Below, piece after piece: positions 52,299-61,279 of a DNA stretch of 64,000 bases; within the stretch, counting starts at the first letter, position 1, and the number at the start of each line of letters is the position of its first letter. The stretch covers positions 124,001-188,000 of the forward strand of contig NZ_CANNFH010000003.1 of assembly GCF_947503875.1 (NCBI RefSeq). Reading direction: 5' to 3'. This stretch comes from an uncultured Polaribacter sp. (GTDB taxonomy: Bacteria > Bacteroidota > Bacteroidia > Flavobacteriales > Flavobacteriaceae). The notes below the pieces were generated by a model. That model worked only from the letters and a program-made list of their open reading frames with translations, did not search any database and was not told where the DNA came from. The position numbers and the translations under genes were made by a program.

Positions 52299-53300
52299 TT
52301 ATAGTCTTTTTTGTTGTGCAATTCTTGCTTTTGCCTCTAAAACTAAAGTTTGTAACTTCTGTTCTAATTCTTTTTTGGGAGGTAAATCTGTCCAATATTC
52401 TGCAACCATAATTCCGTCTTTATGCATCTCTAAAAGTTCTATCTGCTCATTACTTTTGCCTGCACAAAGTATTAAACCAATAGGAGTATTTTCTCCTTCT
52501 TGTTTTTCATTTTTATTTAACCACTTTAAATAGAGTTCCATTTGCCCTTTGTGAGCGGGTTTAAACTCTCCTATTTTAAGTTCTATAGCAACTAAACGTT
52601 TTAATTTTCTGTGGAAGAATAATAAATCTAAATAAAAGTCTTTGCTATCTAAAATTATTCTTTTTTGCCTTTCAATAAAAGAAAAACCAACACCTAACTC
52701 TAAAATAAAATTTTCTATTTCTTTAATTATCGCCGTTTCTAAATCGTTTTCTAAATAACCGTCTTTTAAACCAAGAAAACCTAAAAAATAAGGATCTTTA
52801 AATGTGTTTTGCAAGCCTTCTAACTCCTTAATTGTTTGTAAACTTGCTATTTCATTTCTTTCGAATGCTTTGCGTTCAATTTGACTAATTAAAACACGTT
52901 TACTCCATTTTTCTTCAATAGATTTTCGAGCATAAAACAGTTTTGCTTCCATTGATTTTAAAGGTAATAACTGTAAAAAATGTGTCCAACTCAATTGTGT
53001 TACCAATGGTGTCACAATCTCTAAATCATTAAACTGTTCCGCAAATTGCAACATCCTTCTAACGTTACGCACTGTAAAACTTCTACCAAACTTTTTTTCT
53101 AATTGCTTAGAAATATTAACAACAACCTTTTCTCCATAATCAGCTCTTTTATTATTTAAAATATGCTCATTTATTTTTGCACCAATTTGCCAATAAGTTA
53201 ATGTTAATACACTATTAATATTAGAAGTAATATGTTGCTTACCTGTTATAATTATTTCAGAAAGTTGGCTAAACAAAATTGTATTTACATCTTTTGACAT
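52299..53300 (-). CDS. yhcG: PDDEXK nuclease family protein (YhcG, DUF1016)
   Basis: 333 residues. The N-terminal DUF1016 helix-rich region (VLTLTYWQIGAKINEHILNN, then TPLVTQLSWTHFLQLLPLKS) is followed by the nuclease core: DFYLDLLFFHRKLKRLVAIE gives D-(x)n-E-L-K, with GQMELYLKWLNKNEK after it. YhcG proteins are typically found alone or next to restriction or defence genes; no such gene is visible beside this one. It lies 23 bases upstream of the protease gene. Confidence 0.88.
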   Translation of the reverse strand: MSKDVNTILFSQLSEIIITGKQHITSNINSVLTLTYWQIGAKINEHILNNKRADYGEKVVVNISKQLEKKFGRSFTVRNVRRMLQFAEQFNDLEIVTPLVTQLSWTHFLQLLPLKSMEAKLFYARKSIEEKWSKRVLISQIERKAFERNEIASLQTIKELEGLQNTFKDPYFLGFLGLKDGYLENDLETAIIKEIENFILELGVGFSFIERQKRIILDSKDFYLDLLFFHRKLKRLVAIELKIGEFKPAHKGQMELYLKWLNKNEKQEGENTPIGLILCAGKSNEQIELLEMHKDGIMVAEYWTDLPPKKELEQKLQTLVLEAKARIAQQKRL

Positions 53301-53448
53301 TTAATTAAGGTTTAAGAAATTACAAAAATTAGAATTTAACTTTATTGTTTGAGCTTTAATTCGATAAAAATAATAAATAGAAATTGAAGTCTATGATTTA
53401 ACCCAATAATTGTTTTCTTAAAAACAGTCTACATCCTAAAATTTAATT

Positions 53449-53456
53449 TATTTTTG
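53449..53456 (+). promoter_or_regulatory. -7 promoter element for prfB, near the start codon
   Basis: TATTTTTG fits TAnnTTTG and ends eight bases before the ATG at 53465, giving a very short leader if used. Confidence 0.5.
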
Positions 53457-53464
53457 TTTTAACT

Positions 53465-54556
53465 ATGATTACACAAGACCAATTAAAAAATATTGAAGTT
53501 AGAATTGATAAGCTAAAAGATTATTTAGAAATCGATAAAAAACTGATAGAAATTGCCAACGAGGAAGAAAAAACGGCAAATCCAGATTTTTGGAACAATC
53601 CAAAAGCGGCAGAATTGGTAATGAAAGAGTTACGTATCAAAAAAAAATGGGTAGAAGATTACAACAAATCCATTTCTTTAAATGAAGATGTAAACGTTTT
53701 GTATGAATTTTACAAAGAAGGTGAGGTTGAAGAAGAAGAAATTATAAATCAATTTGAAATTTTAAGTACTTTTTTAGAAGATATTGAGTTTAAAAACATG
53801 CTTTCTGAAGATGGCGATGCACTCTCTGCAACCGTGCAAATTACTGCAGGTGCAGGTGGTACAGAAAGTTGCGATTGGGCAGAAATGTTATTTAGAATGT
53901 ACTCCATGTGGTCTGAAAAACAAGGCTTTAAACAAAAAACATTAAATTATCAAGCAGGAGATGCTGCTGGCATAAAAACGGTAACTTTTGAAGTTTCTGG
54001 AGATTATGCATTTGGTTGGCTCAAAGGCGAAAACGGTGTGCATAGATTGGTACGTATTTCTCCTTTTGATTCAAATGCCAAACGCCATACAAGTTTTGCT
54101 TCTGTATATGTATATCCTGTTGCAGATGATTCTATAGAAATTGATATTAATCCTGCGGATATAGAAATTACTACAGCACGTTCTAGTGGTGCTGGAGGGC
54201 AAAATGTAAATAAAGTAGAAACTAAAGTACAATTAACGCACAAACCGTCTGGAATTCAAATTTCTTGTTCAAACTCGCGTTCTCAACACGATAATAGAGC
54301 TACTGCAATGCAAATGCTAAAATCTCAATTGTATGAAATTGAATTGCAAAAACAGCAGGCTGCAAGAGATAATATTGAAGCCAATAAAATGAAAAACGAA
54401 TGGGGAAGTCAAATTAGAAATTATGTAATGCATCCTTATAAATTGGTAAAGGACGTAAGAACTGCGCACGAAACAGGAAATGTAGATGCAGTTATGGATG
54501 GTAATATTAATGCCTTCTTAAAATCCTACTTAATGTTAAACGGACAAAAGGGATAG
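53465..54556 (+). CDS. prfB: Peptide chain release factor 2, no programmed frameshift
   Basis: 363 residues. The SPF anticodon-like tripeptide ([13 protein letters not shown], about residue 197) marks RF2, which reads UAA and UGA. The GGQ motif lies in [20 protein letters not shown]. The N-terminal region [20 protein letters not shown] aligns with the E. coli LRGYL^D frameshift site, but the frame is uninterrupted and there is no in-frame UGA. Autoregulation by frameshifting is therefore absent. Length and order are otherwise standard. Confidence 0.95.
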   Translation: MITQDQLKNIEVRIDKLKDYLEIDKKLIEIANEEEKTANPDFWNNPKAAELVMKELRIKKKWVEDYNKSISLNEDVNVLYEFYKEGEVEEEEIINQFEILSTFLEDIEFKNMLSEDGDALSATVQITAGAGGTESCDWAEMLFRMYSMWSEKQGFKQKTLNYQAGDAAGIKTVTFEVSGDYAFGWLKGENGVHRLVRISPFDSNAKRHTSFASVYVYPVADDSIEIDINPADIEITTARSSGAGGQNVNKVETKVQLTHKPSGIQISCSNSRSQHDNRATAMQMLKSQLYEIELQKQQAARDNIEANKMKNEWGSQIRNYVMHPYKLVKDVRTAHETGNVDAVMDGNINAFLKSYLMLNGQKG

Positions 54557-54773
54557 GGCTTTTGGTTGTTGGTTGTTGGTTGATGGTTTTTGGCTAAAAA
54601 TTTGTAAAAATTAACCTCTTTTAAACCCTTAAACAAATTAACTTATAAACAATATTCACATTACAACTTTTCCACTTTACAACTTTACAACTTTACAACT
54701 TTGATACTTTAAAAACTTTTCAACTTTTCAACTTTTCAACTTTTCAACTTTTCAACTTTTCAACTTTAAAAAA
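54557..54773 (+). repeat. Composite minisatellite, copy 3
   Basis: Variant TGTTGGT units (TTGGTTGTTGGTTGTTGGTT) follow the prfB stop. The spacer (TTAAACCCTTAAACAAATTA, then ACTTATAAACAATATTCAC) is near identical to that at 18784-18958. An AACTTTA array and about six CAACTTTT units follow (54721-54768), ending eight bases before the arsC-like start. Confidence 0.85.
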
Positions 54774-54780
54774 CAAAAAA

Positions 54781-55122
54781 ATGATAAAAATATACCATAA
54801 TCCACGTTGCCGAAAATCTAGAGAAGGATTGGCTATTTTAGAAGAATCAGGTAAAGAATTTGAAATTATTAAATATTTAGAAAATATACCTACAGAGAAA
54901 GAACTTACAACAGTTATAACAATGTTAGGCATCTCTCCTATGCAACTGGTTAGAAAGACAGAAAAAATCTGGAAAGAAGATTACAAGGGCAAAGTGTTAA
55001 CAGATTCAGAAATAATTAAAGCAATGTTAAAAAATCCAAAATTAATAGAAAGACCTATTGTAATAAATGGCAATAAAGCTAGAATTGGCAGACCTTCTGA
55101 ATCTATTCTAGAAATAATCTAA
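54781..55122 (+). CDS. arsC: ArsC/Spx-like glutaredoxin-fold protein
   Basis: 113 residues. KIYHNPRCRKSREGLAILEE starts with the ArsC-family motif (HNPxCxKSR), with the catalytic Cys near residue 10. KRPIVINGNKARIGRPSE-like sequence (ERPIVINGNKARIGRPSESI) near the C-terminus is the conserved RP region. The family includes glutaredoxin-dependent arsenate reductases and uncharacterised YfgD-like proteins. No arsenic genes lie nearby, so arsenate reduction is not assured. Confidence 0.85.
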   Translation: MIKIYHNPRCRKSREGLAILEESGKEFEIIKYLENIPTEKELTTVITMLGISPMQLVRKTEKIWKEDYKGKVLTDSEIIKAMLKNPKLIERPIVINGNKARIGRPSESILEII

Positions 55123-55221
55123 ATTAGAAAACACTTCTTTGTTTAACTTTTTTTTAACCCCTTTACACTAAACTTAAATAGAACTTTGTTGTTTAAACTA
55201 TACAAACTAAAAAAATAAGTT

Positions 55222-57684
55222 TTGACAAAAAAAGCACTATCGATTTTAATACTAGTTCTTTCCATTAACCATTTATTCGCTCAAAAACCATCTTCAAAAA
55301 ATAACATAAAGCTTACAGGTTCTGTTGTTGATGCCAAAACAAATCAACCTTTAGAGTATGCTACCGTTATTTTAAAAAACACCAAAACAAATGTAGTTTC
55401 TGGCGGAATTACAGACATAAATGGTAAATTTAGTATAGATACTCCAAAAGCAAACTATCAAATCAGTATCGAGTTTATTTCTTTTAAACCGGTAAAATTT
55501 CCTGCACAAACCTTATCAACAAATAAAAATTTGGGCACTATTAAGTTATCAGAAGACACTAGTAGTTTAGATGAAATTGTGCTTATTGCAGAAAAAACTA
55601 CTGTAGATATTCGTTTAGATAAAAAGATTTTCAACATCGGTAAAGATTTATCTATAAGAGGTGGTAATGCAAGTGATGTTTTAGGCAATGTACCTTCTGT
55701 ACAAGTAGATGTAGAAGGCGCTGTAAGTTTGCGTGGTAACGAAAACGTAACCATTTTAATAGACGGCAGACCAAGTGCTCTAGTGGGTTTAAATGGTGCA
55801 GAGGCATTAAGACAAATTCCTGCAGAAGCCATAGAAAAGGTAGAAGTAATTACCTCTCCTTCTTCTAGATATGATGCTGAAGGAACTGCTGGTATTTTAA
55901 ACATCATTTTAAGAAAAAATAAACTAACAGGTTTTAATGGTTCTTTACAATTAGACTTAGGAATACCAGAACGTTTAGGAACCGCTTTTAACGCCAATTG
56001 GCGCACAAAAAAATGGAATTTATTTACAAATACTGGTTTCAGATATAATGAAACTCCTGGAAATGCAAGTACAGATTCAGACTTCTTTTCTGCCTCTGCA
56101 CAAAACGCGAAAGTAATAGAGCGTAGAAGATTCGATCGTTTAGGAAGGTCTATTTTTACCAGTTTTGGAGCAGAATATTACCTTACAGAAAACTCAAGTA
56201 TTATTGGTAACATTGTTTATAATGGTGGTAATGATGATGATGTAAACTCAAACACAATAGATCGTTTTGATAGTAATGGAAATCTAAACGAAGCTACTTT
56301 TAGAAGAGAAAACGAAGGAGAAGACGAAGCTAGAATTCAATATACTTTAGATTATGTAAATAATTTTAACGACACTGGTAAAAAACTAACCGTAAACTTA
56401 CAATACTCTACAGAGGTAGAAGAAATTAACAACGGTATAACAGAAATAGACACCCAAGCAAACGTATTAAACGATTTAGAACAAGTTTTAGAAGATCAAA
56501 ATGAAAACAGAGCATTACTACAAATAGATTATGTGCTTCCTGTGGGAGAAAATGTGCAGTATGAAATAGGTTACAGAGGTAATTACAGAGATATTTTTAA
56601 TAGCTTTTTTTTAGCAGAAAGACTAGATTTTCCAAACGGACCTTTAGTGCCAGATGCTGGCTTAAACAATGCTTTTAATTATGAGGAGTTCGTAAATGCT
56701 GCATACTTTCAATATGGCCAAAAATTTAATGCTTTTTCTTTATTAGCAGGCTTGCGTTATGAATATACAGCTGTAGAAATTATACAACAAACTGCAACAA
56801 CAACAGATAATCAAAATTATGGCAACCTTTTTCCTACCGTAAATTTAGGCTACGAAATTAAAGATGGAGAAAACATAACTTTAGGCTATAATAGAAGAAT
56901 TAGAAGGCCAAGAGGCAGAAGTTTAAACCCTTTTCCTAGTAGATCTAGTGAATCTAATATTTACACAGGTAATGTAGATTTAAACCCCGTAATTACAGAT
57001 GCAATAGATTTAGGTTACCTTAAAAGATGGAGTAAATTTACCTTAAGCAGCTCTATTTACTACAACAGAAGCGAAGACAATTGGGAAAGAATACAAGAAG
57101 ATACAGGCGAAATTACAGACAATGGAGACCCAGTTATAAGAAGATTTCCTATAAATTTATCTACAGAAGAGAGAGTTGGTTTAGAGTTTACCTTAAATTA
57201 CAAACCTTTTAAAATATGGAATATCAATAGTGATTTTAATCTGTTTAACGTTACAAGCGCAGGAGATTACACAAACCCAATAACTAATGAAATCACCAAT
57301 TTCGATTTTGTAAACACCTCTTATTTTATACGTTTAAATCAAAAAATTACATTGCCAGGCAAAACAGATGTACAAATTAACACCAATTATTTTGGGCCAT
57401 CAGAAAACGCCCAATCTACCAGAGAAGGTATTTTTAGCCTAAACCTTGCAGCAAGTAGAGATTTCTTTAATGAAAAAGCAACGTTAAGTTTAAATTTTAG
57501 CGATGTTTTTAACAGTAGAATAAGTAGACGATTAACTAATATTCCTGGCGTTTTAAATCAACTTGCAGAGTTTCAATGGAGAGAGCCACAATTTAGAGTA
57601 AGCTTTGTATATCGTTTCAATCAAAAGAAAAAACCAAGCAGAGGAAATAGAGATAATGGTGGTGGAGACGATTTTGAAGGATAA
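55222..57684 (+). CDS. TonB-dependent-receptor-like outer-membrane protein with regulatory domain
   Basis: 820 residues, starting at TTG 55222 (TKKALSILILVLSINHLFAQ signal peptide). Residues about 30-105 are a carboxypeptidase-regulatory-like domain (GSVVDAKTNQPLEYATVILK). A plug domain follows (RGGNASDVLGNVPSVQVDVE, IPAEAIEKVEVITSPSSRYD), then a large barrel ending in PQFRVSFVYRFNQKKK. The tail after the last strand is basic and unusual (KKPSRGNRDNGGG with acids). The barrel resembles the OMP_b-brl_3 group, which differs from SusC. The ligand is unknown. Confidence 0.9.
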   Translation: MTKKALSILILVLSINHLFAQKPSSKNNIKLTGSVVDAKTNQPLEYATVILKNTKTNVVSGGITDINGKFSIDTPKANYQISIEFISFKPVKFPAQTLSTNKNLGTIKLSEDTSSLDEIVLIAEKTTVDIRLDKKIFNIGKDLSIRGGNASDVLGNVPSVQVDVEGAVSLRGNENVTILIDGRPSALVGLNGAEALRQIPAEAIEKVEVITSPSSRYDAEGTAGILNIILRKNKLTGFNGSLQLDLGIPERLGTAFNANWRTKKWNLFTNTGFRYNETPGNASTDSDFFSASAQNAKVIERRRFDRLGRSIFTSFGAEYYLTENSSIIGNIVYNGGNDDDVNSNTIDRFDSNGNLNEATFRRENEGEDEARIQYTLDYVNNFNDTGKKLTVNLQYSTEVEEINNGITEIDTQANVLNDLEQVLEDQNENRALLQIDYVLPVGENVQYEIGYRGNYRDIFNSFFLAERLDFPNGPLVPDAGLNNAFNYEEFVNAAYFQYGQKFNAFSLLAGLRYEYTAVEIIQQTATTTDNQNYGNLFPTVNLGYEIKDGENITLGYNRRIRRPRGRSLNPFPSRSSESNIYTGNVDLNPVITDAIDLGYLKRWSKFTLSSSIYYNRSEDNWERIQEDTGEITDNGDPVIRRFPINLSTEERVGLEFTLNYKPFKIWNINSDFNLFNVTSAGDYTNPITNEITNFDFVNTSYFIRLNQKITLPGKTDVQINTNYFGPSENAQSTREGIFSLNLAASRDFFNEKATLSLNFSDVFNSRISRRLTNIPGVLNQLAEFQWREPQFRVSFVYRFNQKKKPSRGNRDNGGGDDFEG

Positions 57685-57690
57685 TATTTT

Positions 57691-57815
57691 TTGGGCGCCT
57701 GCCTGCGGTAGGCAGGTTTTAACGGGCTTTACGTTGCAATCTTTTTGCTTTATCCTGAATTAAATTCAGGAACCAGCAAAAAGGATTACAACCGCAACCC
57801 CTAACGCGCGCTCTC
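57691..57815 (+). repeat. Dispersed hairpin element, copy 3
   Basis: CCTGCCT-GCGGT-AGGCAGG (57698-57716) is a hairpin followed by TTTT. AACGGGCTTTACGTTGCAAT then CTTTTTGCT and, after TCCTGAATT-AA-ATTCAGGA, AGCAAAAAGGATT close a second nested stem. It ends in AACCCCTAACGCG. The layout matches the copy at 3911-4070, also between convergent genes. Confidence 0.75.
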
Positions 57816-57825
57816 AAACCCATAA

Positions 57826-57860
57826 AAAAACTCATAATGCTATTCGCATTATGAGTTTTT
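57826..57860. terminator. Strong bidirectional terminator
   Basis: AAAAACTCATAATGC (57826-57840) and GCATTATGAGTTTTT (57846-57860) pair perfectly around a five-base loop. It serves the convergent receptor gene and the small membrane protein gene. Confidence 0.9.
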
Positions 57861-57883
57861 ATTATAAATATTTCTAAGAAATA

Positions 57884-58057
57884 CTACTTACCTTCAGCAG
57901 CTTCTCTAGCTTCTTTCTTTAAAATAAAGTTTTCCCAAATTGTACCACCAATCCAATAAGGCACTACAAAAGTTAATAAGAATATCAACAACCAAAAACC
58001 AGCTGTAAAAATAAACATGAATAAAATTAAACCTGAAAATTGAGAAAAATCTAACAT
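57884..58057 (-). CDS. 57-residue small membrane protein
   Basis: An ATG at 58057 gives a frame of 57 codons: an acidic aromatic start (LDFSQFSG), one long hydrophobic segment or hairpin of about 25-30 residues (LILFMFIFTAGFWLLIFLLT then FVVPYWIGGTIW), and a charged C-terminus (NFILKKEAREAAEGK). Clear codon-level structure, a strong terminator just downstream and conserved-looking residues PYWIGG support a real gene. I recognise similar small proteins in flavobacteria but know no function. It is divergent from fumC. Confidence 0.75.
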   Translation of the reverse strand: MLDFSQFSGLILFMFIFTAGFWLLIFLLTFVVPYWIGGTIWENFILKKEAREAAEGK

Positions 58058-58179
58058 TTGTTTTTATTTGAATAATTACCTCACAAAAATAATACATATT
58101 TTTATAAAATCAACTTAAAAAAACATTTTTTTCCACAGTATTTTAAAGCTATTGTTCATAAAATATAAGTTGCTTTTTG

Positions 58180-58187
58180 TAAATTTG
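58180..58187 (+). promoter_or_regulatory. -7 promoter element for fumC
   Basis: TAAATTTG fits TAnnTTTG and ends 21 bases before the fumC ATG at 58209. No -33 TTG at the expected spacing was found. Confidence 0.5.
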
Positions 58188-58208
58188 TTCTACTAAAATT
58201 TTACATAC

Positions 58209-59609
58209 ATGACAAAGTTTAGAATCGAAAAAGATACAATGGGAAACGTAGAAGTTCCTTCAGATAAATATTGGGGTGCACAAACAGAACGCTCTAGAAA
58301 TAATTTTAAAATAGGTACTTCTGGCTCTATGCCATTAGAAATTGTTTATGGTTTTGCTTATCTTAAAAAAGCAGCAGCATTTACCAATGCAGAATTGGGT
58401 GTTTTAGCCACAGAAAAAAGAGATTTAATTGCACAAGTTTGCGATGAAATTTTGGCAGGCCAACACAACAATCAATTTCCATTAGTAATTTGGCAAACAG
58501 GTTCTGGTACGCAATCTAACATGAATGTAAATGAAGTTATTGCAAACAGAGCGCACGAAATTGCAGGCAAGGTTATTGGCGAAGGAGACAAAACCATACA
58601 ACCTAATGATGATGTAAACAAATCACAATCATCTAACGACACTTTTCCTACAGGAATGCATATTGCTGCTTACAAAAAAATAGTAGAAACAACCATTCCA
58701 GGTATTACACAATTAAGAGACACACTACAAGCCAAATCAGAAGCATTTGCAGACGTGGTTAAAATTGGTAGAACCCATTTAATGGATGCCACTCCCCTAA
58801 CCTTAGGACAAGAATTTTCTGGTTATGTAGCACAATTAAATTTTGGCTTAAAAGCTTTAAAAAATACATTAGCACATTTATCTCAATTGGCTTTAGGTGG
58901 TACAGCAGTTGGTACAGGTTTAAATACACCAAAAGGTTATGATGTTTTAGTGGCAAAATATATTGCAGAATTTACAGGATTGCCTTTTGTAACTGCAGAA
59001 AACAAATTTGAAGCCTTAGCAGCACATGATGCTTTAGTAGAAACACATGGTGCTTTAAAGCAAATTGCAGTTTCTTTAAATAAAATTGCAAACGACATTC
59101 GTTTAATGGCTTCTGGCCCACGTTCTGGAATTGGAGAAATTATAATTCCTGCAAATGAACCAGGATCTTCAATAATGCCAGGTAAAGTAAATCCAACGCA
59201 AGCAGAAGCAATAACTATGGTTTGTGCACAAGTTATGGGAAATGATGTTGCTGTAACTGTTGGTGGTACGCAAGGGCATTATGAATTGAATGTTTTTAAA
59301 CCAATGATGGCTGCAAATGTTTTACAATCTGCACAATTAATTGGTGATGCTTGTAAGTCTTTTGACGAGCATTGTGCATCTGGTATAGAACCAAATCACA
59401 GTAGAATTACAGAATTGGTAAACAATTCTTTAATGCTTGTAACCGCTTTAAACACCAGAATTGGTTATTATAAAGCTGCAGAAATTGCAAACACAGCCCA
59501 CGCAAACGGAACAACCTTAAAAACTGAGGCTGTACGTTTGGGTTATGTTACAGAAGATGAATATGATGCTTGGGTAAAACCAGAAGAAATGACGGGAAGT
59601 TTAAAATAA
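58209..59609 (+). CDS. fumC: Fumarate hydratase, class II
   Basis: 466 residues. [60 protein letters not shown] and [18 protein letters not shown] (superfamily signature) identify the iron-independent fumarase, which hydrates fumarate to malate in the TCA cycle. The argH product at 36961 belongs to the same superfamily and releases fumarate. The gene is followed by a long hairpin. Confidence 0.96.
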   Translation: MTKFRIEKDTMGNVEVPSDKYWGAQTERSRNNFKIGTSGSMPLEIVYGFAYLKKAAAFTNAELGVLATEKRDLIAQVCDEILAGQHNNQFPLVIWQTGSGTQSNMNVNEVIANRAHEIAGKVIGEGDKTIQPNDDVNKSQSSNDTFPTGMHIAAYKKIVETTIPGITQLRDTLQAKSEAFADVVKIGRTHLMDATPLTLGQEFSGYVAQLNFGLKALKNTLAHLSQLALGGTAVGTGLNTPKGYDVLVAKYIAEFTGLPFVTAENKFEALAAHDALVETHGALKQIAVSLNKIANDIRLMASGPRSGIGEIIIPANEPGSSIMPGKVNPTQAEAITMVCAQVMGNDVAVTVGGTQGHYELNVFKPMMAANVLQSAQLIGDACKSFDEHCASGIEPNHSRITELVNNSLMLVTALNTRIGYYKAAEIANTAHANGTTLKTEAVRLGYVTEDEYDAWVKPEEMTGSLK

Positions 59610-59635
59610 TTTCCTTTTAACTTACTAGATCTTAC

Positions 59636-59718
59636 AAAAGACCATCTAAAAAAATGATGCAGTATTTAAAACTAATAATTTTGGATGCACGCTACCTTTT
59701 AGATGGTCTTTTTTCACA
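59636..59718 (+). terminator. Long-loop terminator after fumC
   Basis: AAAAGACCATCTAAAA (59636-59651) pairs exactly with TTTTAGATGGTCTTTT (59697-59712), followed by further Ts. The enclosed 45 bases have no strong structure I can see. Confidence 0.75.
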
Positions 59719-59783
59719 ATAGATTAACGCTAATTTGTAAAATAGTAAACGTTAACTAGTTTTTAAAATGTACTTTCGCAATC

Positions 59784-60782
59784 TTGAAAACAGCAATAGT
59801 CATATTAAATTGGAATGGAGAAAAACTGTTGGAACAGTTTTTACCATCTGTAGTTAACTTTAGTAAAGGTTTAGCTACAGTTTATGTTGCAGATAACGCA
59901 TCTACAGATAAATCTATACCATACATTTTAGAAAACTACCCAACTGTAGAAATTATAAAAAATAAAAGTAATGGTGGCTACGCAAAAGGTTATAATGATG
60001 CTCTACAAGCTATTGATGCAGATATTTATTGTCTTTTAAATTCTGATGTAGCCGTTACAGAAAACTGGTTACCTCCTATTTTAAAAACGTTTAAAAACGA
60101 AGAAAACACAGGTATTATTCAGCCTAAAATATTAGATTATAAAAGCAAAAGTAATTTTGAATATGCAGGTGCTGCAGGCGGTTTTATAGATTTATTTGGA
60201 TATCCTTATTGTAGAGGACGTGTTTTTAATCACCTAGAAAAAGACAAGCAACAATTTAATGATACCAAAGAAATTTTTTGGGCATCTGGTGCTTGTTTGT
60301 TTATTCGTTCTAAAATATACCATCAAGTAAATGGTTTAGATGAAGATTATTTTGCGCATCAAGAAGAAATTGATTTGTGTTGGCGTGTTCAAAATATAGG
60401 TTATAAAGTTAAATGTGTAGGTTCATCTTTAGTTTATCATGTTGGAGGCGCAACTTTACAAGAAAAAAATCCACAGAAAACATATTTAAATTTTAGAAAT
60501 AGTTTACTAAATGTGGTTAAAAACGTTCCTAAAAAATGGTTTCTATTTGTAATTTTTTCAAGACTAATTTTAGACGGTATTGCTGGAATTAAATTTTTAC
60601 TAGAATTAAGACCAATACACACATTAGCCATTTTAAAAGCACATTTCAGTTTTTATAAAAACTTTTTTAAATTTTTAAGCAAACGTAAAAAACTTCAAAA
60701 AAAACAAGATTACAATTTACATACTAGTATTGTTTGGCAGTATTTTGTTTTGGATAGAAAAAAGTTTGAGGAATTAAATTAG
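59784..60782 (+). CDS. Family 2 glycosyltransferase
   Basis: 332 residues from a TTG at 59784 that gives the canonical KTAIVILNWNGEKLLEQF. TVYVADNASTDKSIPYILEN and YCLLNSDVAVTENWLPPIL (the DxD-like NSD) are GT2 motifs; DEDYFAHQEEIDLCWRVQ holds the acceptor-site EDxxxxxR pattern. A C-terminal hydrophobic segment (WFLFVIFSRLILDGIAGIKF) suggests membrane association. It resembles rhamnosyltransferase-type enzymes of surface polysaccharide. TACTTTCG at 59771-59778 is a loose -7 element only six bases before the start. Confidence 0.9.
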   Translation: MKTAIVILNWNGEKLLEQFLPSVVNFSKGLATVYVADNASTDKSIPYILENYPTVEIIKNKSNGGYAKGYNDALQAIDADIYCLLNSDVAVTENWLPPILKTFKNEENTGIIQPKILDYKSKSNFEYAGAAGGFIDLFGYPYCRGRVFNHLEKDKQQFNDTKEIFWASGACLFIRSKIYHQVNGLDEDYFAHQEEIDLCWRVQNIGYKVKCVGSSLVYHVGGATLQEKNPQKTYLNFRNSLLNVVKNVPKKWFLFVIFSRLILDGIAGIKFLLELRPIHTLAILKAHFSFYKNFFKFLSKRKKLQKKQDYNLHTSIVWQYFVLDRKKFEELN

Positions 60783-61261
60783 TATTCTTTTAGTATCAAT
60801 TTCCATTTTTCAGTTTCAGCAAAGTCTTTTATAGTAACATTTCTGTCTTTTAAAAAGTTGGTCATGTATTTTTTCAAGAATAAAAAATCTGCCACTTTTC
60901 CTAAAAATGCTAAAGGAGCACTATATTTAAAAACATCTTTTATAATTACTTGTCCTTCTTTTTGCTCTAGATAATGTTCATGTCTAAAACTCTTAAAAGC
61001 ACCTTTTACCATTTCATCAGCAAAAAAAGTTGGAAAAACATAATCTGTAACCTTAGACGTTAGTTTTTGGGTAACTCCAAGGTGTTTTGCTTGCCAAGTT
61101 ACCGTTTCATTTAAGCCTATTAGTCCCTTAGTTTTACCATCTATTGCCTTTTCGTTTGATTTCTTTGTAGATATTATATGCAAATCGATACTTCTAATCA
61201 AGTTAAAAACAAGCTCAATATTATTCGTATTTATAACTGTAGTTAAATGTATAGTTGGCAT
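60779..61261 (-). CDS. SRPBCC-fold (START-like) protein
   Basis: 160 residues. The pattern matches small SRPBCC proteins: a first strand and helix (TIHLTTVINTNNIELVFNLI), the central GLIGLNETVTWQAKHLGVTQ, DYVFPTFFADEMVKGAFKSF with an HEH, and a long C-terminal helix (YMTNFLKDRNVTIKDFAETE). Such proteins bind hydrophobic ligands; the ligand is unknown. The gene overlaps the end of the glycosyltransferase gene by four bases and is close to tsaC. Confidence 0.75.
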   Translation of the reverse strand: MPTIHLTTVINTNNIELVFNLIRSIDLHIISTKKSNEKAIDGKTKGLIGLNETVTWQAKHLGVTQKLTSKVTDYVFPTFFADEMVKGAFKSFRHEHYLEQKEGQVIIKDVFKYSAPLAFLGKVADFLFLKKYMTNFLKDRNVTIKDFAETEKWKLILKEY

Positions 61262-61279
61262 AATAACTAAACTAAAGCT

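Noticed and set aside
52299..53300. YhcG nuclease as part of a defence island
   Set aside because: Flanking genes are a protease and prfB; no restriction, methylase or phage-defence gene is near.
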